From NCBI RefSeq assembly GCF_026000115.1, contig NZ_AP026867.1, positions 527,501 to 591,500 of the forward strand: a stretch of 64,000 bases of DNA. The letters are read 5' to 3'. Positions 8,759 to 17,483 of this stretch are shown here, piece after piece. Numbering within the stretch: the first letter of the stretch is position 1; each line of letters begins with the position of its first letter. The translations under genes were made by a program, and so were the position numbers. Below the pieces are notes generated by a model. That model ran no database searches. It worked only from the letters and a program-made list of their open reading frames with translations, and was not told the DNA's origin. Source of the stretch: Aureispira anguillae (lineage in GTDB: Bacteria > Bacteroidota > Bacteroidia > Chitinophagales > Saprospiraceae).

Positions 8759-9067
8759 CTAAAATAAGCTTTCTTTAAAGTAGAAAAACCAAATGAAACA
8801 ATAAATAACGGTTGGTACCATAATACCACGAATAAATTCTTCCATATATCGCTTATTGGCAAAATAAGTTGGAATTAGATTACAACAAAACGCCATTAGA
8901 AGTAAGGTGCTTTTTTTGAACCCTGTCCACAAAAAACTATTGTTGCCAGTGATGTTAACAGAATCGGAATTAATCAGTGAATAATCAAATAAATAGATGA
9001 CAGGGTAGGCCAGAAGCGGAATCAAAATTCCTAGAATCAAGCCATTGGTAAACGTATTTTTTAGCAT
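8759..9067 (-). CDS. Small membrane protein of unknown function
   Basis: A 102-aa protein with three predicted membrane helices: residues about 9-27 (LILGILIPLLAYPVIYLF), 50-68 (around KKSTLLLMAFCCNLIPTYF) and 80-97 (IMVPTVIYCFIWFFYF). The topology suggests an inner-membrane protein with short loops. It lies between hemB and surE on the same strand, separated from surE by a 344-bp spacer with two hairpins, so it is probably transcribed separately. Similar small three-helix proteins occur in Bacteroidota, but I know of no function. Confidence 0.65.
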   Translation of the reverse strand: MLKNTFTNGLILGILIPLLAYPVIYLFDYSLINSDSVNITGNNSFLWTGFKKSTLLLMAFCCNLIPTYFANKRYMEEFIRGIMVPTVIYCFIWFFYFKESLF

Positions 9068-9143
9068 ATATCAGCTTCATTAGTAGTTAATGTAAACAGT
9101 ACAAAAAGATTGCTTAAATTTACACTATGTATATTAATCATAA

Positions 9144-9283
9144 TAGTTCGGTAATTTTTTGATTTTTGTTAAAAAATCAAAAAAGCACCATTTTATTAGA
9201 TTGATTTATAAATATTTACGAAAAATGTCCCAGTTGTTTTTAAGTGCCTAAAAATCAATTTAATAAGGTTTTTTGCCGAACTA
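9144..9283. repeat. Nested inverted repeat (MITE-like or multi-stem RNA element)
   Basis: The outer arms TAGTTCGGTAA (9144-9154) and TTGCCGAACTA (9273-9283) pair with one mismatch. Within them a second pair, TTATTAGATTGATTT (9193-9207) with AAATCAATTTAATAA (9252-9266), matches 14 of 15. A third hairpin sits at 9155-9184 (13-bp A/T stem, 4-nt loop). The 140-bp length and outer ends suggest a small mobile or structured element rather than a plain terminator. Confidence 0.45.
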
Positions 9284-9304
9284 AAGTTAATCAGGTGCTT
9301 ACCT

Positions 9305-9341
9305 AAAAATGTATTAATAAGGAACCTATTAATACATTTTT
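9305..9341 (-). terminator. Stem-loop downstream of surE
   Basis: A perfect 15-bp A/T-rich stem pairs AAAAATGTATTAATA (9305-9319) with TATTAATACATTTTT (9327-9341) around a 7-nt loop. It lies about 70 nt after the surE stop on the minus strand. Confidence 0.65.
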
Positions 9342-9411
9342 AAATAAACTAAAATAATTCTAAAGACTTCTTAGGTATTGTAATAATACACCTTTTTAAA
9401 AAGGTTACAGT

Positions 9412-10182
9412 CTATTCAAAATGCTGTAAACTATCAATAGCCGTATGATGCGTCAAATCGTGCATGACAGGAACAACCGACACATAACCGTTCTCCAAGG
9501 CCCAAATATCAGAGTCTTCGCCTTCATCTTGATAAATATACTTGCCAGTCAACCAATAATAAGGACGTCCAATAGGGTCTGTTCCCTTTTGAAAATCTTC
9601 AGCCCAATAACCTTTGGCTTGGCGACAAATACGAATGCCGTTTATCTCCTCTATTGGTAACTTAGGGATGTTCACATTTAGCAATAAGGTATCTCCAAGT
9701 CCTTTTTCCAAGGCATTGGCAACTATTTTGCGAACAAAATGTTTGGAAGCTGTAAAATCTGCATTGGGGTCAAAATCTAACAATGAGAAACCAATGGATG
9801 GAATCCCTTCCATAGATGCTTCCATTGCTGCGGACATTGTTCCTGAATAAATTACATTCGTAGATGCATTGGAGCCATGATTGATTCCAGAAAGACAAAG
9901 ATCAATCGTTTGGTCTTTTAGAATAACATTTTTGGCAATTTTAATACAATCAACAGGCGTTCCAGAGCATTCGTAAGCTTGTACTTCCGAACCAAAAATA
10001 TCAGAGCTATGGATACGAATCGGATCTTCAATGGTGATAGAGTGCCCTTGGGCAGATTGTGGGCTGTCTGGTGCTACAACTACTATATTGCCAAATTCAC
10101 GAGCAACAGCGACTAAATTTCTAATTCCTAAAGCGGTAATGCCATCGTCATTACAAATTAGGATGGTTGGTTTTTTTTGCAT
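9412..10182 (-). CDS. surE: 5'/3'-nucleotidase SurE
   Basis: A 256-aa protein of normal length. SurE is a metal-dependent phosphatase that removes phosphate from nucleoside monophosphates, and in some species from polyphosphate. The metal-binding residues are visible: Asp12-Asp13 in CNDDGI, Ser43 in DSPQSAQGHS, and Asn101 in LSGINHGSNA. The acid pocket region STNVIYSGTMSAAMEA follows as in the family. It is preceded by a lipoprotein gene whose stop lies 9 bp upstream of the surE start, so the two are probably co-transcribed. Confidence 0.96.
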   Translation of the reverse strand: MQKKPTILICNDDGITALGIRNLVAVAREFGNIVVVAPDSPQSAQGHSITIEDPIRIHSSDIFGSEVQAYECSGTPVDCIKIAKNVILKDQTIDLCLSGINHGSNASTNVIYSGTMSAAMEASMEGIPSIGFSLLDFDPNADFTASKHFVRKIVANALEKGLGDTLLLNVNIPKLPIEEINGIRICRQAKGYWAEDFQKGTDPIGRPYYWLTGKYIYQDEGEDSDIWALENGYVSVVPVMHDLTHHTAIDSLQHFE

Positions 10183-10191
10183 TAGTGTAAA

Positions 10192-10683
10192 TTATTGGTT
10201 TTTTATTCTTAAGAGGGTTATTTTTCGTTCCATAGAAGGCGTTTGTAATCTATAGCGGATTAAATCTTGACCAATGCTATCAATGTTACAAACTCGAACG
10301 CCATAGCCTTTGCGTTTGATGATGTGCAAGGTTGAATCGTTGGCAACTTCCCATTTGTCCCAATGTTCTTCTGCCAAAAGCACGCCTGGAATATAAACAA
10401 ATCCATCTTCTTGGTAACGAACTCTTGTATTTTGTACAGGAGGGGGAGGCATATTGTAATTTTTCTTGAATTCAATAGAATCTTCTATCCAGTCCCCAAT
10501 AAGAATTTTTTTGATTTCTTCTACTGTAGGGCGAGAAGCGTTGGTGGAACTAGGGGCTTTTGTTGGTGTCGTAACCTCAGGTTCGGTCTTCGGCTGCTCA
10601 GGAGTAGAGTTGTTGACTGGAGAGGTACAAGCACTCCAAAAAAGCCCTGTTAAAAGCAATAACGTAGAAATTTTTATGGTCAT
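10192..10683 (-). CDS. Lipoprotein of unknown function
   Basis: From the ATG at 10683 the 163-aa product begins with a signal sequence and lipobox (MTIKISTLLLLTGLFWSAC), so the mature protein should be acylated on Cys19. An in-frame extension to 10776 has no signal-peptide character and is rejected. A Pro/Thr/Ser-rich linker (about residues 20-55) precedes a small domain containing KKILIGDWIEDSIEF, GFVYIPGVLLAEEHWDKW and NIDSIGQDLIRYRL. The ILIGDW...W pattern is like lipocalin-type cell-envelope proteins that begin with a GxW motif. It ends 9 bp before surE. Function unknown. Confidence 0.75.
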   Translation of the reverse strand: MTIKISTLLLLTGLFWSACTSPVNNSTPEQPKTEPEVTTPTKAPSSTNASRPTVEEIKKILIGDWIEDSIEFKKNYNMPPPPVQNTRVRYQEDGFVYIPGVLLAEEHWDKWEVANDSTLHIIKRKGYGVRVCNIDSIGQDLIRYRLQTPSMERKITLLRIKNQ

Positions 10684-10791
10684 AATAAAGCAAATGTGTG
10701 AATGAAAAATAGCGAGCTGCTCAATAAAAATAAATATTAGGAAGCTATTAGAAAGAGATTCCAAAGAATGCCTCAATAGATCACGATGGAA

Positions 10792-11292
10792 TTAAACCAA
10801 CAGTTTGGCCATAAGATGTTCATCAATGTACTGTGTGCCCATTTTTATAGAGTTACGTTTGGTGCCTTCAATTTCAAAACCACGTTTTCGATAGAGGGCA
10901 ATGGCAGCTTTGTTGTGCGTCATTACCTCCAATTCTAAGCGGCTAATTCCATTGGCAGTAGCCCAGCTCTCTAAGGCTTCAAACAAGGCATTTCCAATAC
11001 CTTGCCCCCAACATTTTTTGAGAACACCTAATCCAACAGTCATACAATGCTGCAAGCGTTCTCCTTTACCTCTTCGCCAAAATGCGCCAAGATGTCCTAC
11101 TAATCCTTGCTCATCTTCTGCTACAAAAATAATTTGATGTTGTGCTTTTACCATACCAATGACTTGCATCATAGATGGTCGAGGATCGGTTGGGGCAGAA
11201 CCTAAAAAATCGGTTTCAGCATCAATGTATTTTGTAAGTGCTAGGTATTCTGGAACATCAGAAGTTTTTAGAGCACGAATTGTATAGTTCAT
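10792..11292 (-). CDS. GNAT family N-acetyltransferase
   Basis: A 166-aa protein with the whole GNAT fold. The acetyl-CoA-binding motif A is VLKKCWGQGIGNALFEALE (Q-G-x-G pattern), preceded by strand LQHCMTVGLG. Motif B is NGISRLELEVMTHNKAAIAL followed by YRKRGFEIEGTKR. The order and the ending (YIDEHLMAKLL) resemble the RimJ/RimL-like branch, which acetylates protein N termini or small amines. The substrate cannot be predicted. It lies 108 bp upstream of the lipoprotein-surE pair on the same strand. Confidence 0.88.
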   Translation of the reverse strand: MNYTIRALKTSDVPEYLALTKYIDAETDFLGSAPTDPRPSMMQVIGMVKAQHQIIFVAEDEQGLVGHLGAFWRRGKGERLQHCMTVGLGVLKKCWGQGIGNALFEALESWATANGISRLELEVMTHNKAAIALYRKRGFEIEGTKRNSIKMGTQYIDEHLMAKLLV

Positions 11293-11460
11293 TGGTTGTT
11301 GTTGTTAGAATATAAAAAGTAACAGCCCCAAACAACTCGTTTTTAAAAAGCAAAAAAATACTTTATTAGTTGTTGGCTGAATGGCTATAAAGGTAAGAAA
11401 TCAATTGTAATCAACCTTGTTCTTTGTGTTAAAAACAAGCTTATGATTTGAAAATAGAGA

Positions 11461-11511
11461 AATTTGATAGTTTGAAGCTGAAAGAGCTAGACAGCTTCAA
11501 ATTATCAAATT
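11461..11511. terminator. Long stem-loop between TonB receptor and GNAT gene
   Basis: A 20-bp stem with one mismatch (wobble-compatible) pairs AATTTGATAGTTTGAAGCTG (11461-11480) with CAGCTTCAAATTATCAAATT (11492-11511), loop 11 nt. It lies 69 nt after the stop of the TonB receptor gene on the minus strand and probably ends its transcript. Confidence 0.65.
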
Positions 11512-11579
11512 ATTACCTTTTTAAATTAAAAAAATAAAACTCCTATTACGAGTTAAATCTTTTCTAACAACAACGCAAC

Positions 11580-14500
11580 TTAAAACGACCAACGCAAGCC
11601 CAATTGCATTTGCCATCTAGAATTGAGTTGGTCAATCTGCCAAGGATCGCCTTGTGGATTGTTGAATTGAAAAACAGGCGTTTGGTCACTGTCTATTCGT
11701 TTGAAATCTAGTAAATTGTAAGAAGCATTGCGCAAATTGGGAACGAATGCTTGCCATCCCCATTTGTGATTTAATAGATTAGCAAAATTAATAATGTCCA
11801 ACGAAATCTCTAGTCGCTGATTATTTTTTTCACGTTTGAAATAAATCGTATGAGACAAGCGCAAGTCGATTTGACCATTCCACGGCGTTCTAGCTCCATT
11901 TCTATTGGCGTAATTTCCTCTATTTTGGTTCAAATAAGCATTGTTATTAATATAGTTATCCAATTGTTCCCATTGTTGAGCTGCTGTAGTAACAACATTT
12001 CCCATATCATCTTTTATATCGTCAAAACGAATTTCACTGGCATTTCTAGGAATATAGACGACATCGTTTTTACTAGAACCGTCTTTATTTAAATCACCTG
12101 CATAAACAAAAGAAAAAGGACTCCCAGATCGAACGGTTGCTACTAGGTTAAGGCTTGTTTCATGACTTTTGGACCATTTGTGCAAATAACTTACATTAAA
12201 AACAAAGCGATGACGAATATCAAAATTGGAATAGGTTAATGCTAATTCGTTAGAATTTACGGCTTGGTTCCAACTGAAATTGGCAGCCATAGAATTCCGA
12301 ACCCCATTGACTAAATCTTTGCTTTCTCCAAAGGTATACGCAACAAAGGCATTAAAGAAATTGCCAATTTTTTTGGTGGCAGTTAAGGAGATGCTGTACT
12401 GATAACCTTTGTCTGTGTTGCCCAAACCAAATACATTGGTAAAGTTAGGGTTGATTTTTCGATCACTACTAGAACCTAAATAATAGCTTCGGTTGTCTGC
12501 CCCTGCATACTGAGCCGTAGAATCTTTTAGATTGAGCGATTTAAAAACAATAGCGGTTAATGATTTGGAGAACATCCCTTCAACCGTTACAAAAATTCGA
12601 TGCGGAAGCTTAATATCAAATGCTAGGCTAGAACGCCAAACAGAAGGCAACTTAAAGTTATTTTCGACCAAGTTAATTTCTGTTAAGTTGGGCTGTTGAT
12701 TGCGCAAATCAATTAGATTATCGGTTAGAGGAACCATAGCCCCGTTGGGTTTGAGGTCTATATTTCCATAGCTATTCCCAGAAATATAATAGGAATAAGC
12801 ATACCAAGCAAAAGGAATTCTACCCGAATAAATACCTGTGCCACCCCTCAACTGAAAACGCTCATTGTTGTCCATGATCCAATTGAAGGCTAAACGAGGA
12901 TTAAATTGAGGAATACCGCCATATTGGTTGCCATAATTAGCAAATTCGGGCGTAGCTGCTACTTCTGCATTAACAGGAGCAGGATTTAGGTTGACTTGAA
13001 GGTCTAAACGGATTCCTCCTGTAATAGAAAAACGCTCATTGACACGAAAACGGTCTTGAACATATACGCTTAACAACGCAAGCCCAAATTTGGCAGAAGG
13101 TTGATAGCGGTTAAAGTTATAATCATTATTGGTGTAATTGTAAACGCCTCTAATTCTAGAAGGGGTATTGTTGAGAAAATTATCCACGGTCTTATATTCC
13201 CAACGACCATTCCATGCCGTCAAAAAACAATAGTGTATGTCATAAAAATCATTGTTGGTTCCTATTGTGATTTTGTGTTTTTTGCGATGAATGGTAAAGT
13301 TATCGGTAAACTGAAAAGAATTGACATTGACCCCATAAATAGAAGCTTCTCGATAAGGGCCAATAAAAATAGTATTGGAAGTATTGTAGCCAATTTCAAT
13401 ATGTGGAAAGATGTTACCATCAAAGGTTCGGTTGTCTTTCATATTGTTCCAACCTAAGATAAGATGATTGGACATATTGTGGTCAAAGCTACTTTTTAGT
13501 TCTGCTACCAAGCTATTATTACGACTGTGGTGACGGTACGCTTGAGAGCCATATTTAAAGATAGAAGAGCCTCGTTCAAGACGATCGGCATAGGCAAACA
13601 CTAAGTTGTCACGCAGGGTAAGTTGATGATTTTTAGCAATGTTCCAGTCAAATCGAGCAAAAATTTTGTGGCTGGTTTGTTCGATGTTCGTTGCTTCAGA
13701 ACTGCCAGGATCATAACCATAATTAGTTACTAAATGTTGGGTTATTTGGTCCACAACTTCTCTAGGAACATTAGAAGATGGAGTACCTGGTACATTTAGA
13801 ATGGGCTCATTGCGAGAAGCAAATTCATAATTGGCAAAAAAGAAAAGTTTATTTTTTATAATCGCACCCCCTAAACGTCCTCCCATATTAACATCATAAT
13901 AACTGTTAATCGGTGTTTTTCCATCGTCAACACTCAAACCTGTTAGCCATTGGTTGCGACCAAATAAATAGACAGACCCTGAGAATTGGTTGGTTCCTCC
14001 ACGAGTTACAGTATTGATATTGGCACCTGTAAAATTCCCCATTCGCACATCAAAAGGGGATAAGGATAGTTGTACTTCTTCTATTGCATCCAAACTAATG
14101 GGCTGAGAACCAGCCAATGCTCCAGGGGTTCCCGAAGCAACAGAGCCTCCTGCGCCAGATGCAGGGTCTTGAAAACCAATTACATCATTGTTGGATACCC
14201 CATCAATACTTAAATTGTTAAATCGGTAATTGTTACCCCCAAAAGAGCTTTGAAAACCATTGGGACTCAATCGTGTAATGTCTTGCAAACTTCGATTGAG
14301 TGTGGGCGTATGTTTCAGTTGTTTTTTACCAATATTGGTTCCAACCCCATCTTTGGTACCACTAAAAGGATCGTCTTTGTCAACGGTTACAACAATAGGA
14401 GCATCAACAACAGACTTTGTTTTTAATTGTAAACTAACTTTAGTAGCCTGACCAATACTTACATAAATGTCCTTTTGTTCCAATTTTTCAAAGCCAACAT

Positions 14501-14744
14501 AGCTCACTTCTAGGGTATAAGGTCCCCCTGATCTTAGGTTAGAAAGGATATAACTACCATCTATTTGGACAGTTTGAAAATATTGAGTTCCTGTAGGTGT
14601 GTGTGTAGCAACAATCGTTGCTCCAATTAGTGGCTCTTTGTCTTCAAAATCAGTAATAATCCCCTCTATACTTCCCGTTGTAATTTGGCTATAGGCAAAG
14701 AAAGGTAGTCCCAAGATCAGTAAGAAACTGGTTAAATAATTCAT
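11580..14744 (-). CDS. TonB-dependent receptor, Oar-like, with carboxypeptidase-regulatory N-terminal domain
   Basis: A 1054-aa outer-membrane protein. It has a signal peptide (MNYLTSFLLILGLPFFAYS), then a CarboxypepD_reg-like beta domain at residues about 22-110 (GSIEGIITDFEDKEPLIGAT and SNLRSGGPYTLEVSYVGFEK). A plug domain follows (LNRSLQDITRLSPNG, SIDGVSNNDVIGFQDPASG), then EEVQLSLSPFDVRMGNFTGA and NTVTRGGTNQFSGS, typical of Oar-like receptors. The rest is a 22-strand-type barrel ending in aromatic LGLRWSF, as needed for Bam insertion. Such receptors import large or scarce substrates using TonB/ExbBD; the Oar group is also linked to adhesion and export. The gene stands alone with a hairpin after it, and the arsM terminator lies upstream. 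No SusD partner is present. Confidence 0.92.
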   Translation of the reverse strand: MNYLTSFLLILGLPFFAYSQITTGSIEGIITDFEDKEPLIGATIVATHTPTGTQYFQTVQIDGSYILSNLRSGGPYTLEVSYVGFEKLEQKDIYVSIGQATKVSLQLKTKSVVDAPIVVTVDKDDPFSGTKDGVGTNIGKKQLKHTPTLNRSLQDITRLSPNGFQSSFGGNNYRFNNLSIDGVSNNDVIGFQDPASGAGGSVASGTPGALAGSQPISLDAIEEVQLSLSPFDVRMGNFTGANINTVTRGGTNQFSGSVYLFGRNQWLTGLSVDDGKTPINSYYDVNMGGRLGGAIIKNKLFFFANYEFASRNEPILNVPGTPSSNVPREVVDQITQHLVTNYGYDPGSSEATNIEQTSHKIFARFDWNIAKNHQLTLRDNLVFAYADRLERGSSIFKYGSQAYRHHSRNNSLVAELKSSFDHNMSNHLILGWNNMKDNRTFDGNIFPHIEIGYNTSNTIFIGPYREASIYGVNVNSFQFTDNFTIHRKKHKITIGTNNDFYDIHYCFLTAWNGRWEYKTVDNFLNNTPSRIRGVYNYTNNDYNFNRYQPSAKFGLALLSVYVQDRFRVNERFSITGGIRLDLQVNLNPAPVNAEVAATPEFANYGNQYGGIPQFNPRLAFNWIMDNNERFQLRGGTGIYSGRIPFAWYAYSYYISGNSYGNIDLKPNGAMVPLTDNLIDLRNQQPNLTEINLVENNFKLPSVWRSSLAFDIKLPHRIFVTVEGMFSKSLTAIVFKSLNLKDSTAQYAGADNRSYYLGSSSDRKINPNFTNVFGLGNTDKGYQYSISLTATKKIGNFFNAFVAYTFGESKDLVNGVRNSMAANFSWNQAVNSNELALTYSNFDIRHRFVFNVSYLHKWSKSHETSLNLVATVRSGSPFSFVYAGDLNKDGSSKNDVVYIPRNASEIRFDDIKDDMGNVVTTAAQQWEQLDNYINNNAYLNQNRGNYANRNGARTPWNGQIDLRLSHTIYFKREKNNQRLEISLDIINFANLLNHKWGWQAFVPNLRNASYNLLDFKRIDSDQTPVFQFNNPQGDPWQIDQLNSRWQMQLGLRWSF

Positions 14745-14870
14745 TGTAAAAGCTGTGATTAAGGTAGATGAAATAATGACAGGGTTTAAGCCTTATCTTC
14801 AAAAGATCCTATGTGCTGCTCATTGTATACGGGGGATACAATACTAAGAATTTTTTTGCTCAAAAAAGAT

Positions 14871-14902
14871 CCTATAAGCCAATCTAGCGATTGGTTTATA
14901 GG
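14871..14902 (-). terminator. Intrinsic terminator of arsM
   Basis: A 14-bp stem with one wobble pair joins CCTATAAGCCAATC (14871-14884) to GATTGGTTTATAGG (14889-14902), loop TAGC. On the minus strand it lies 26 nt after the arsM stop and is followed by ATCTTTTTTG. Confidence 0.85.
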
Positions 14903-14928
14903 GGCAAAATTAGTAGAATCTAACGAAT

Positions 14929-15903
14929 TTAACAGCAACCTCCTCCATCATAGAAAAAAGTAGAGTCAGAAATATAAATATCTTTACGCCCTAAATCACT
15001 TAGTGCTTTTGCTGTTTTGTCACAAATGGCAATAGGTTGATTTTGCAACAAAGTGTGTCCTTTTTCATCGTCAAAAAATTCCTCATCACCATAATAAATG
15101 GCTGTTTTTCCTGTAAAGACACAAGGACCATCCTCAGGCATAGGATCCTTGATGGCACAAACCTCTACACTTTCAATGTAGATCAATTCATTGGTATTAT
15201 AATGCTTAGGATCTAAGATGCGATAAGGGCGTTTAGCACGAACCTCAACCGTTCCGAATCCTACGCTAGTAATCATGTCGATATAATCTTGTAAAGGGAT
15301 GGAACCACTTAAGCACAAGGCTCTTAATCGATCATCGTTTCTCAATTCGTCAGGCATGTCTTGTTCACAAGTAGGATCAGACATGACCAATCTTCCATGA
15401 GGTTTTAAGGTGCGATAAACTTCTTCAAGTGCCTTTTTTAAATCCTCTAATTTGAAAATATTGAACAAACAATTTTGAGCAGCAACATCAATGGATTCAT
15501 CTGCTACGGGCAAATTTAAGGCATCTCCTTTTTTGAGGTCAACAAACTCAGATTTGAACCAAGGATTTAAGGCTTCTGCTTCTTTGAAATTTTCACGAGA
15601 GGCAGTTAACATTTCATCAACAACATCCACACCTACAACGCCTGATTTTTGACGACTGAAATAAGAAAACTGGAGTAATTCCATTCCTCCTCCTACACCT
15701 ACGTATAAGATTTTGGGATTATTTACTAGATCTCTGGGGTTGACGGTGCTACCACAACCATAGTTCATTTCTAGCATAATTTTAGGAATGTCCAAACCAG
15801 GAAGTTGCCAAATAGGAGTAGTTGTACAACATAGCCCAACATCTGGAGTCTCTGCTGCTTGTTTGTAAACATCCTTGGTTGTTTCTAGATACATTTTTTC
15901 CAT
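14929..15903 (-). CDS. arsM: Arsenosugar-type arsenite S-adenosylmethionine methyltransferase
   Basis: A 324-aa protein from the ATG at 15903 (MEKMYLETTKDVYKQAAETP), chosen because this family normally begins just before YLETTK; an ATG at 15909 is also possible. It methylates trivalent arsenic using S-adenosylmethionine. The Rossmann motif ILYVGVGGGMELLQF is visible. Cysteines that could hold As(III) include the pair in GLCCTTTP (about 25-26), NYGCGS (50), QNCLFN (145), PTCEQD (179) and RALCLSG (197), and the chain ends in GGGCC. The GLCCTTTPIWQLPGL signature and C-terminal GGGCC are those of the arsenosugar biosynthesis ArsM group. This group usually works with a radical SAM protein, ArsS; no arsS is visible in this window. 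A long structured leader may precede it. Confidence 0.9.
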   Translation of the reverse strand: MEKMYLETTKDVYKQAAETPDVGLCCTTTPIWQLPGLDIPKIMLEMNYGCGSTVNPRDLVNNPKILYVGVGGGMELLQFSYFSRQKSGVVGVDVVDEMLTASRENFKEAEALNPWFKSEFVDLKKGDALNLPVADESIDVAAQNCLFNIFKLEDLKKALEEVYRTLKPHGRLVMSDPTCEQDMPDELRNDDRLRALCLSGSIPLQDYIDMITSVGFGTVEVRAKRPYRILDPKHYNTNELIYIESVEVCAIKDPMPEDGPCVFTGKTAIYYGDEEFFDDEKGHTLLQNQPIAICDKTAKALSDLGRKDIYISDSTFFYDGGGCC

Positions 15904-16610
15904 AACCATTAATATTTTTAGAATTGCCAATGACAATGTAATAAAATAAAGATACTGATGAGATCAATTGCCCATTGGCGATAAATTGAGTCCTCAATGT
16001 ACTTTTTAGATTTGCTGATGGTATGACTTGTGGGTTTCCAAGAACACACCAATACCGCTACATTTATTATTAACCACCTATCTTGGGGGGTACTCTAAAA
16101 GATATTAGGTGTAAAATTTAAAAAAAAGAGAGTTGTAAAGATACTTAAATAAAATAATTTATAAAATACTAGATGAAATTTTGTGTTGATTGAATGCTTG
16201 CATTTGAATTTAGCGAACTTAGAGTAGTCGAACCTAATGCAAACCTTTTAATACAAACTCATTTAAAACTTTTTTGTTCAAGAGTTTTTGTATTTCTTTT
16301 TGAAAATTGATGAATATCGAGTGCTCAAAGGAGAGCTATGTTTACTTTTTGTAAAAGGATTAGTATCTATTAGATAGTTATTTTTATTAAAAATATAGGT
16401 GTAAAATTGCTTTGAAAAAACACTAAAATATAGCTTAAGAAAACACTATATTTGTTGCTGAATACCTGATTTGAAATAATTTGTACCAATAATGCGTTTA
16501 TTTTATAAAGCATTATTTTTTAGGTTAAGATTTTTAATCAATAGGCATACCATTTCATTTGTGATAATGTCTAATAAAGGGTAGCAATTTTTTTACTAAA
16601 AAAATAATAC
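15904..16610. other. Intergenic region, 707 bp, possible structured leader of arsM
   Basis: This divergent spacer separates arsM (minus) and the DUF6089 gene (plus). A GC-richer patch at about 16020-16110 contains complementary arms TTCCAAGA (16036-16043) and TCTTGGGG (16080-16087), 117-185 nt upstream of arsM, and a smaller ACC...GGT hairpin. A TATATTTG box at 16447-16454 fits a Bacteroidota -7 element on the plus strand but has no TTTG at the right distance. The rest is AT-rich without ORFs. Confidence 0.4.
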
Positions 16611-17483
16611 ATGAAGATAACTTTATTCTGTTTGTTAATCATCATTAATAGCTCAAACCTTTTGGGGCAATATAGTGAAGTAGGAATATTAATGGGAGCA
16701 ACTAATTATTTGGGTGATTTAGTGCCTTCTAAGGAATATTTTTTAGGAACTAATTTTGGAATGGGGGCTACTTATCAATATAACTTTACAGATAGAGTTG
16801 CCATTCGAGGAAATCTTATTTGGGGGCAGATAAAAGGGAGCGACCAAAACTCTAATTATGATTCTGGTCGCCGTCAGCGGAACTTAAATTTTCATTCACA
16901 GATATTAGAGTTTTCTGCTTTGGCACAAGTGAATATTTTACCTTTTCATCCCAAACGTAATTTTAAGCCAATTACACCTTATGGTTTTGTTGGAATAGCA
17001 GTATTTCATTTTAACCCTTTTACCACTTACAAAGGTAAACAGGTTTATTTGCAACCTTTGGGGACAGAAGGACAAGGAATGGACGGTTATTCGGCTAAAT
17101 ATAGCTTGGTAGAAATTTCTATTCCAGCTGGGATTGGTATTAAATTTTGCGTCAGCAAACGATTTAACCTATCCTTTGAGTTTGGTTTGCGCAAAACGTT
17201 TACCGATTATCTAGATGATGTTAGTGGCGATTATGTCCCTTTGAATGAACTTCGTACTGGTAATGGAGACATGGCAGCAAACTTGTCCAATCGAACCTAT
17301 GATAAAGATGGGAATCAAATCGAACAAGCAGGCAACCCTAGAGGACATGTGGGGAAGGATTGGTACTCATTTATGGGATTTTCTTTGACCTACAGTTTGC
17401 ACAAATACATTTATTTTGAGAAGAAAAAGAAACGTAGAAGAGGAACCAAACCAAAGAAAAAAGGGAATGGAAGGTGGATGTAA
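16611..17483 (+). CDS. Outer-membrane beta-barrel protein, DUF6089 / PorG-like
   Basis: A 290-aa protein with a signal peptide ending LLGQ (about residue 19). The mature part begins YSEVGILMGATNYLGDLVPS, the typical start of DUF6089 proteins, and continues with alternating amphipathic strands (GMGATYQYNFTDRVAIRGN, YGFVGIAVFHFNP). Near the end GKDWYSFMGFSLTYSLHKY forms the closing strand. The C-terminal tail KKKKRRRGTKPKKKGNG is unusually basic. PorG of the type IX secretion system belongs to this family, and many paralogues exist, so I call it PorG-like rather than PorG. Its last 17 bases overlap the start of the next gene, indicating coupling. Confidence 0.75.
   Translation: MKITLFCLLIIINSSNLLGQYSEVGILMGATNYLGDLVPSKEYFLGTNFGMGATYQYNFTDRVAIRGNLIWGQIKGSDQNSNYDSGRRQRNLNFHSQILEFSALAQVNILPFHPKRNFKPITPYGFVGIAVFHFNPFTTYKGKQVYLQPLGTEGQGMDGYSAKYSLVEISIPAGIGIKFCVSKRFNLSFEFGLRKTFTDYLDDVSGDYVPLNELRTGNGDMAANLSNRTYDKDGNQIEQAGNPRGHVGKDWYSFMGFSLTYSLHKYIYFEKKKKRRRGTKPKKKGNGRWM

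Larger units (their letters stand above)
9068..9411. other. Intergenic region, 344 bp, with nested inverted repeats
   Basis: This spacer holds the surE terminator (9305-9341) and a nested inverted-repeat structure at 9144-9283, both listed separately. No ORF is credible. Confidence 0.6.

Noticed and set aside
16447-16454. TATATTTG as promoter of the DUF6089 gene
   Set aside because: It fits a -7 box, but there is no TTTG 19-21 nt upstream and it is 157 nt from the start codon.
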